DNA from: Microbacterium sp. LWO13-1.2
Lineage (GTDB): Bacteria; Actinomycetota; Actinomycetes; Actinomycetales; Microbacteriaceae
Assembly (NCBI RefSeq): GCF_038397725.1
Contig: NZ_CP151634.1
Span: 2,852,001-2,916,000, forward strand
Length of the DNA stretch: 64,000 nt
Reading direction: 5' to 3'
Shown: in pieces, positions 27,431 to 34,000 of the stretch
How the letters are laid out: every line of letters begins with the position of its first letter
Numbering within the stretch: the first letter of the stretch is position 1
Position numbers and translations under genes: made by a program
The notes under the pieces: model-generated
Told to the model about the DNA's origin: nothing
Seen by the model: the letters and a program-made list of their open reading frames with translations, nothing else
Database searches by the model: none

Positions 27431-28249
27431 TCAGCGGACCCCGGCGTCCAGAAGCTCGTCCTCGGTGTCGGCGTCCTGGTCGCGGCGGCGGGGATGCTTC
27501 GCAGGCGCCGGAGCCCCCTCGAGATCCTCGCGGTGCTTCACGATCTCGGTGCGGATGATGTAGCCGATGAAGACGAAGCCCATCAGCGCGAACAGGATCC
27601 ACTGGATGGCGTAGGACAGATGGGGGCCGGGGTCGTCGGTGGGGGAGTCGAATCCGCTGGGCGCCGTCTCGGGTGCCGGGTCCTCACTGACCAGCTGGCC
27701 GTACGCCTCGGTGATGACGTCGCCGTCGACGAGTTTCGCCACCGTCGGCAGGTGGATCGTCGGTACCTGCCCCGTCGGCGCGCCTCGGCCCGACGCAGGA
27801 AGCGGCTCGCCCGGCCGCAACCGCACGATCACTTCGACCTCACCTGATGGCGGCGCTGGCACGGCATCCGGCGCCTCACCGTCGCCCGGCGGAACCCAGC
27901 CACGATCCACGATGAACACGCGTCCATCCGCATCCCGGAACGGAACCAGCACTTCGAAGGCGCTCGTGCCGCCGTGCGGGCGATTGCGGACCAGTAGCTG
28001 GTCCTCGGCGAGGTACTCGCCGCGCAGGATCACCGGATGCCACTGGTCCTGGGGGTCGAGTACGCCGTCGTCGCCGATCAGCTGGGCGAGGGGCACCGGC
28101 GAGGCATCGTAGTTCCGCTCGACGAGTTCGATCTGCTCCTCGCGCGACTCATTGCGGTCGAACTGCCAGTTCGAGAGGAACGCGCACCCGACCGCGAAGC
28201 CGATCGCGATGAGGACATAGACACCCCAGCGCAGAATCCGTTCCCTCAT
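27431..28249 (-). CDS. SURF1-family cytochrome oxidase assembly protein
   Basis: Membrane protein of 272 residues that assists insertion of heme A into cytochrome c oxidase subunit I. The N-terminal segment (about residues 8-28) is followed by NWQFDRNESR, which fits the SURF1 signature. The extracytoplasmic domain has GGTSAFEVLVPF and VDRGWVPPG, and a second segment lies at about 210-235. The C-terminal 35 residues are a charged tail. It works with CtaA and CtaB found earlier in the window. The ATG overlaps the stop of the upstream gene as ATGA. Confidence 0.92.
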   Translation of the reverse strand: MRERILRWGVYVLIAIGFAVGCAFLSNWQFDRNESREEQIELVERNYDASPVPLAQLIGDDGVLDPQDQWHPVILRGEYLAEDQLLVRNRPHGGTSAFEVLVPFRDADGRVFIVDRGWVPPGDGEAPDAVPAPPSGEVEVIVRLRPGEPLPASGRGAPTGQVPTIHLPTVAKLVDGDVITEAYGQLVSEDPAPETAPSGFDSPTDDPGPHLSYAIQWILFALMGFVFIGYIIRTEIVKHREDLEGAPAPAKHPRRRDQDADTEDELLDAGVR

Positions 28250-28440
28250 GCGGGCACACCGTCGCGGACTGTCACCGGGAAGTCCCGAGCGGCCAGGTAG
28301 TCGCGCAGGAACGTGACGTGCTCATCGCAGGCGAGCCAGATCTTCTCCCGATCGGCGGCGTGGATGCGCGGATTGCGCCACACCACCTGATGGGTCGCGG
28401 CGACCCGGCAGCCCGCTCGAGAGCACTCCGGCGCGGTCAT
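28246..28440 (-). CDS. Small Cys/His protein, function unknown
   Basis: A 64-residue product with possible zinc ligands: Cys6 and Cys11 (ECSRAGC), His17, then CDEH near residues 38-41. It lies between the DUF3099 gene and SURF1, with 4-base stop/start overlaps on both sides. That makes it almost certainly a translated gene in this operon. Homologues in the Microbacteriaceae keep this position as far as I recall, but no function is established. Its linkage to SURF1 is the only hint. Confidence 0.75.
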   Translation of the reverse strand: MTAPECSRAGCRVAATHQVVWRNPRIHAADREKIWLACDEHVTFLRDYLAARDFPVTVRDGVPA

Positions 28441-28784
28441 GGCCGATCCTCGCGGGTCTCGTGAATCGTCACGATCTGAGGGTCCGCCGGCGGGACGGTC
28501 GGCTCGGGCGCCGCACTCTCCAGTTGCTGCACGGGCGATTCGGCTCGCGTCTCGGTGCTGTCGCTGCCCGCATTGGCGAACACGACGGCGATGTAGGGCA
28601 GTACAGCCGCAGCGATCGCGAAGACCCATGTGTACCAGCCATAGGGGTGTACCAGCACCATCAGTGCGAAACAGGCGATTCGGATCGACATCGTGAGCGC
28701 ATAGCGGCGGACACGATGAGCGACCTCATCCTGCGGCGACAGCGGCAGGGAGGTGACAGCAGGGGCGTGTCGTTCGGCCTTCAC
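28437..28784 (-). CDS. DUF3099 membrane protein
   Basis: A 115-residue actinobacterial protein of the DUF3099 family. After a short polar N terminus (PAVTSLPLSPQDEVAHRVRRYALTM) come two hydrophobic segments, about residues 32-48 and 50-72, with WYTWVF between them. A polar tail follows. In other actinobacteria DUF3099 proteins are two-pass inner-membrane proteins without known function. It is the first gene of the DUF3099-small protein-SURF1 unit; its stop overlaps the next start. Confidence 0.85.
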   Translation of the reverse strand: MKAERHAPAVTSLPLSPQDEVAHRVRRYALTMSIRIACFALMVLVHPYGWYTWVFAIAAAVLPYIAVVFANAGSDSTETRAESPVQQLESAAPEPTVPPADPQIVTIHETREDRP

Positions 28785-28823
28785 GATGACTCCAGCCTAC
28801 GCCGATGCGAGCGGCGTGGACTG

Positions 28824-29477
28824 CTACGAGTTGAGGATGAACGGCAGGCTGAACGCTCCGAAGAAGACGAGGCTGACCAGTGACATCACAATCGACAGAA
28901 CTAGGAAGGCGATGACCACGTAGCCGAGAATGAGGCCGGCGAACGCCAGGCCGCGCCCACCGAGCCCCGGGTTCTTCTTGGTCTGGCCGAGTGCCATGTG
29001 TCCGGTGATCACAGCCACCACCGAGGCGAGCATCGGAATGAACAGCCAGCTCAGCAGGAGGCCGGCCAGGCCGCACACCAGTGACGTGATCGCGAGTCCG
29101 CTGGTCGGCCGAGCGGGCGCGTAGGTCGCAGGCATCGGAGTGCCGTACACCGGGTAGCCGCCGGGCTGTGCGGGCGGGCCCGGAACGCCATAGTTCTGCT
29201 GTTGGCCAGGGTACGCCTGCGGAGCGGCAGGGTAGGAGGGCGCTGCGCCCGAATACGCCTGCGGGGCGGGAGGGTACGACGGCGCGGCACCGGGGTACGC
29301 CTGCGTCGGTGCCGCAGGATACGCCTGCGGAGGCTGTGCCGGCTGTGCGACCGGGTAGACCGGAGCGGTGGCAGGGGCCGGGGCGGGCCACACAGGAGCC
29401 GGAGCCGCCGGTGCGGCCGCAGGTGGCGTCAGGGACGGGTCCTCCGCGGGCGAAGTGGGGGTGCTGTTGTCGCTCAC
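28824..29477 (-). CDS. DUF4190 membrane protein with Pro/Ala/Tyr repeats
   Basis: A 217-residue protein. Residues about 1-125 form a low-complexity region with degenerate repeats of the form QAYPGAAPSYPxAP, likely extended or glycosylation-prone. It is followed by a DUF4190 domain with two transmembrane segments (SGLAITSLVCGLAGLLLSW and the LGYVVIAFLVLSIVMSL region) around GHMALGQTKKNPGLGGRGLA. The GTG start follows AAAGG at 8 bases. A TTGACA promoter lies upstream. Function is unknown. Confidence 0.85.
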   Translation of the reverse strand: MSDNSTPTSPAEDPSLTPPAAAPAAPAPVWPAPAPATAPVYPVAQPAQPPQAYPAAPTQAYPGAAPSYPPAPQAYSGAAPSYPAAPQAYPGQQQNYGVPGPPAQPGGYPVYGTPMPATYAPARPTSGLAITSLVCGLAGLLLSWLFIPMLASVVAVITGHMALGQTKKNPGLGGRGLAFAGLILGYVVIAFLVLSIVMSLVSLVFFGAFSLPFILNS

Positions 29478-29499
29478 AGTGATGCCTTTCGTCCTGCAC

Positions 29500-29528
29500 A
29501 GCGTTTCAGCCGTGGATGGATCTGTCAA
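29500..29528 (-). promoter_or_regulatory. Promoter of the DUF4190 gene
   Basis: The minus strand has a perfect TTGACA (29528-29523) and, 17 bases on, AACGCT (29505-29500). The GTG start is about 22 bases further downstream. Confidence 0.5.
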
Positions 29529-29616
29529 ACGTTTCGCGGGTGTCGGTCGCGGCATCCTCGATAGGATCGTTCTCGGCTCGGCCGCCCGGAAGCCGCCGCC
29601 AGATCAGGAGTGGAAC

Positions 29617-30327
29617 ATGAGTGCTCAGCGCGTCGTCCTCGTCACCGGAGGCAACCGCGGCATCGGCCGGGCGATCGCCGAGCGATTCGTCCGCGATGGA
29701 TACCGCGTGGCGGTCACCGCACGCAGCGGCGAGGGCCCTGAGGGCACACTCACGGTGCGTGCAGACGTCACGGATGCCGCAGCTCTCGACGCCGCGTTCA
29801 CCGAAGTGGAGCAGCAGCTCGGACCGGTCGAGATCGTCGTGGCGAATGCCGGCATCACGAAGGACACTCTGCTGCTGCGGATGAGCGAGGATGACTTCGA
29901 CAGCGTCGTGGCGACGAACCTGGGCGGCACCTTCCGCGTCGTCAAGCGCGCGTCCAAGGGCATGCTCCGCGCCCGCTTCGGCCGGGTCATCCTGATCTCC
30001 AGTGTCGTGGGACTGTACGGCTCGGCCGGCCAGGTGAACTACTCCGCCTCGAAGAGCGCTCTCGTCGGCTTCGCACGTTCACTGACGCGCGAGCTCGGCG
30101 GTCGAGGCATCACGGCGAACGTCGTCGCTCCGGGATTCATCGAGACCGACATGACGGCAGAGCTCCCCGAGGAGACGCAGAAGCAGTACAAGGCCAACAT
30201 CCCAGCCGGTCGCTTCGCAACGCCCGACGAGGTCGCCGGCGTCGTCACCTGGCTCGCCGGCGACGACGCAGGCTACATCTCGGGTGCGGTCATCCCGGTT
30301 GACGGCGGCCTCGGAATGGGCCACTGA
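29617..30327 (+). CDS. fabG: FabG-like 3-oxoacyl-ACP reductase (SDR family)
   Basis: Short-chain dehydrogenase of 236 residues. The cofactor motif GGNRGIGR is at 11-18 and NAGI at 77-80. The catalytic Ser129, Tyr142 and Lys146 lie in ISSVVGLYGSAGQVNYSASK. It resembles actinobacterial FabG1/MabA-type enzymes (VAPGFIETDMT, GAVIPVDGGLGMGH), which reduce beta-ketoacyl-ACP with NADPH. It lies about 18 kb from the fab operon. The ATG follows AGGAG at 6 bases. Other carbonyl substrates cannot be excluded. Confidence 0.87.
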   Translation: MSAQRVVLVTGGNRGIGRAIAERFVRDGYRVAVTARSGEGPEGTLTVRADVTDAAALDAAFTEVEQQLGPVEIVVANAGITKDTLLLRMSEDDFDSVVATNLGGTFRVVKRASKGMLRARFGRVILISSVVGLYGSAGQVNYSASKSALVGFARSLTRELGGRGITANVVAPGFIETDMTAELPEETQKQYKANIPAGRFATPDEVAGVVTWLAGDDAGYISGAVIPVDGGLGMGH

Positions 30328-30366
30328 CCGCAGGCCTGGCTGCGACCAGCGGGCGAGCGGCCGCGC

Positions 30367-31062
30367 TCAGGCGGTCAATGCTGCGTTGATCAGCTCGGCG
30401 AGACGCTCCGGGGCCGAGAACTGCGGCCAGTGCCCGGAGTCGATCCGTACGACCTCCACACTCTCGATCGCCCGGAACTCCTCGCCGTACCGACCCCAGT
30501 TGTCGAGTTCCGACTCCAGCGTCTCCTGATCGAGGCTGCCCATGAGCAGCGTCGCCGGTACTCCGAACCGTGCCCGGTTCCCGAGCACGATCGGATCGGT
30601 GGGCACGCGTGCCGGCACGCTTCCGGTGAGTGGCACGGTTCGTGCGCGAGTCGGTTCGTCGAGGTCCTCGACGTCCTCGTCGGGGAAGAAGTCCCAGCCC
30701 GGGAACGGGATGACGCCATCGACCACCTCGAACTCGCTGATCCCCACGCCGGCGGGCGGCGGCACCGTGTCGACGAAGATGACTCTCGCGACACGCTCGG
30801 GCCGCGCATCCACAGCGCCCCAGGCGACGTTGCCGCCGCCGCTGTGGCCGACGACCACGACCGGTCCGGAGACGGCGTCGATCGCGCTGACAGCCGCCGA
30901 GATCCAATCGGCGATGCCGATGTCACTCGACTCAGCCGCGCCCGCGCCGACACCGGGCATCGTGAGCGCATGCACACGGTGACCCGCACGCTCGAGATCG
31001 GGGATGACGTCGTTCCAGCTGGATGCATCGAGCCAGAGGCCGGGGATGAGGATGAGATTCAT
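30367..31062 (-). CDS. Alpha/beta hydrolase
   Basis: Single-domain hydrolase of 231 residues. The oxyanion strand is LILIPGLWLD, the nucleophile elbow is GHSGGG (Ser74), and the C-terminal histidine lies in DSGHWPQFS, with an acid in MGSLDQE. It resembles esterase- or salicylate-esterase-like members; the substrate is unknown. The start is the ATG at 31060-31062, 7 bases after TATGGT, which suggests a leaderless transcript. It lies 22 bases behind the very large phosphoesterase-GH8 gene on the same strand. Confidence 0.87.
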   Translation of the reverse strand: MNLILIPGLWLDASSWNDVIPDLERAGHRVHALTMPGVGAGAAESSDIGIADWISAAVSAIDAVSGPVVVVGHSGGGNVAWGAVDARPERVARVIFVDTVPPPAGVGISEFEVVDGVIPFPGWDFFPDEDVEDLDEPTRARTVPLTGSVPARVPTDPIVLGNRARFGVPATLLMGSLDQETLESELDNWGRYGEEFRAIESVEVVRIDSGHWPQFSAPERLAELINAALTA

Positions 31063-31069
31063 GGCCCCG

Positions 31070-31075
31070 ACCATA
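31070..31075 (-). promoter_or_regulatory. -10-like hexamer for the alpha/beta hydrolase
   Basis: The minus strand reads TATGGT with 7 bases to the ATG at 31062. This would give a leaderless transcript independent of the large upstream gene. Confidence 0.4.
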
Positions 31076-31084
31076 CCCGTCACA

Positions 31085-34000
31085 TCAGACGTTGCTCCGA
31101 CTCCGTCCGGCGCGACCTCGCCTCCGCATGGTCAGGGCCAGGCCACCGGCGGCGAGCAGCAGGACGCCGCCGATCAACAGGCCGACCGGCGCGTCGCCAC
31201 CCGTCGTCGCAAGCCCGTCCCCGGGGCGGGGCGTCGGCGTCGTCGGCGTTTCGCCGCCCCCGGACTTCGGCGTCGTCGCCGAAGCGATCGGGCTCGGGGA
31301 CGACTCGCGACCCTGAACGTCGATCGCGGTCACGTAGTAGCCGTAGGTCGTCCCCGCCGTGAGCCCGGAGTCTCGGAAGGAGGTGCCTTCGGCCACGCTC
31401 GTGACGGCCGCGCCGTCCCGGTAGATCCGGTAGCCGATCACGGTCGCGCCGTTCGTCGCCGCCGAGAAGAGCGCGCCGCCGGTCGCTGTCCAGGACACCT
31501 CAACGGAGTCGGGCGCGAGCGCCGTCGCCGTCACATCGGCAGGAGGTGCAGGAGGCGTCTCGGAACGGGGGAGACCGACGCCGGTCGGAGACCACCAGTT
31601 GCCGGAGACGACGATCATCGAGAGCATCCGGATGCTGTCACCGAAGTAGGTCGTCACGGGATCGGCCGTGTTGACCTGCCAGAGGCTGTCCAGCCACGCC
31701 TGGTCGCCGCCGTCGAGCATCGCGCTCACCGTGAACGGCGAGGCGAACGCGAGGTCGAAGCCGTCCTCGATGGGTGCGCCGTCGAGGAGGTATCCCTGGT
31801 CGATCGTCGTCGGGTCGCCGCCGGTCGACGACGCGATCCACGCGTTCATCGCGGCGAGCTGCTCCTTGGTGCGGTCGTCGCCCGTGAGGAGGTAGTCCGT
31901 TCCGAGACGCCACGGTACGCGGCTCGCGTTCCAGTTGTATGCGCCGTCGAACTCGCTCTCGAGGAACTCGGGGTCAGCGGGTCGGTAGCCGTCGCCGTCC
32001 TTGAAGGCGAAGTCCGGCAACAGGCCTGTCATCGGGCTGTGGTCCGTGAACAGCTGATTCGAGACGGCGTGCGTCTTGTCTGCGATGGTCGTCCAGCGCT
32101 CGTTCCCGCTCGCGGCCGCGAAGTCCTTGAAGTGCTGGATCATGAAGTCCGATGTGCGGGTACCGCGGCCGTACACCGCTTCGTCCTTCGTCCAGTCGCC
32201 CAGGAGGACGACGTTCTCGCTCGGGTGGATCGCGCTGTTCAGGATGGCGTCGATGATGCGCTGGGCGTCGCCCAGATAGTCGAACTCGCCGCCGCTGCCC
32301 CATTGCTGGTCGGCCATGAGGAGGGCATAGGCCATGTCCAGGTCGCCGTCGGTAGCGGCGTCGTCACCGAACCAGCCCCAATCCGGGTTCTCCGGATCGA
32401 ACGTGAGCGTGTTGACGATCGCGGTGCCGTCGTCGCGCTGCTGCCAGGCCATGAGGTTCGGATCCATGCTGCTGGGGTGCGCCTTGGAGAACCGCAGCAG
32501 GCTGTCGAAGTACTTCTTGGCGTCCGGGTCGTGGCCGGCCATGATCGCCGTGATCAGCATGCCGTAGCCGTTCGACTCGGACGTGGTCACCGCATCCGGC
32601 GTCTCCTCACCCGCTTCACCGTTGCCGTTGTAGTAGACGTAGTACTCGTCATCCTCATACGGGTTCTGCGTGAGGTAGGCGTCCTTCCAGGCGTCGTAGA
32701 GGCCTGTGACGGTGGCGTCGAGCTCGGCCTGGGAGGCGCTCGGCTTCAGCGTGCCCGCGGCGTACTCGGTGTGCTGCCCGAACGGTCGCTGCGGGTCCGA
32801 GGTCGTCGGATTCTGCGGCGTCGACGCCTGACGGGGCGTGGCCTTCTCGGACTCGTTTCCTGCGGCATCGTAGGCACTCACCGTGTACTCATAGGTCGTT
32901 CCAGGAGTCAGCCCCTTCTCGGCGAAGGTGGTTGTGGTGGTGCGAGCGATCAGCTCGCCGTCACGGAACACCTTGTAACCGGTCACGCCGACGGCGTCCG
33001 TCGACGGCAGCCAGCTCAGGTCGATCTGGAACTGCGACGGGATCCGGATGCTGAGGCCGACCGGCGCCGTCGGCGCCTTCTCGTCGTCGCCCGCGCGGGG
33101 CGGGACCACGGCCACCGGAGCCGAGTTGTCCTTCGTGCCGACCGCCTTGATGACGAACTCGTAGCGCACGGTCGGGTCATCGGACAACGGCTGCGCGAAG
33201 GTGTACTCGGTACGGCCGGGCTCCGCGGGGATATACGCGCTCCAGTTGGTGCCGACCTTGTCGTCCTTCTCGTAGATGCGGTAACCGCGCACCGGCTCCT
33301 CCGATGCGGCGGGCGCCTTCCATGCGAAGTTCGCCTTGCCGTCGGCAATCGTGAGGCTCGCATCGCGGACAGGGTCCGGCGTGCCGTCGGTGCGGGTGAT
33401 GGCGTATTCGTCGAAGAGACGCACTCCGTTGTCGCCCGCTGACTCATCGGACTTCGCGGCCGTGTAGGCCTTGAACGAGAGGGTGTCGTCGGTGACCGAG
33501 AAGTCGACGAACATCTTCTTCTCAGGCTGCTCATTGATCGCGGCGAATGACGTGTCGCAACCCTCGGGCGTCTCGTAGAACTTGTTGCCGAGCGCGTTCG
33601 GCATCAAGTACAGGATGCCGTTGGGATCGGTGACGTCGTACTGGACGACGATGTTGCCGTTCTCGTCGGTGATGGTGTCGACAGGCTTTCCGTCGAGCAT
33701 CTGGTGAGAGCGCATGTACATGTGGTCGTGTGCTTCGAAGACGACGTCGACGCCGGTCTCCTGGAACACCGGGACGAGCACCTTCTCGTAGAAGGCCACG
33801 CGGTCGGCCTCCCAGTTGCAGACGTTCTCGCCGGCGGAGTACACGCCCTTGTGGAGGGAGACGAACTTCCAGCGCGCATCCGTCTCAGCGACGGTGCGGC
33901 GCAGCCAGTCGAGCTGGTTGGCGAACTCCGTGTCGATCCGACCGATGTTGCCGTCGTCGTCGAGGAAGCCGCCGTACTGGGAGTTGAACTGCATGAAGAG

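Noticed and set aside
28980..29420. Tandem repeats that could suggest a CRISPR array or a DNA satellite
   Set aside because: They are degenerate codon repeats for QAYPGAAPSY-like units in the DUF4190 protein, without constant repeats, spacers or cas genes.
31004..33442. Open frame of 812 codons on the plus strand opposite the GH8 half
   Set aside because: No motifs, arginine-rich, and no ribosome binding site; it mirrors the codon bias of the large minus-strand gene.
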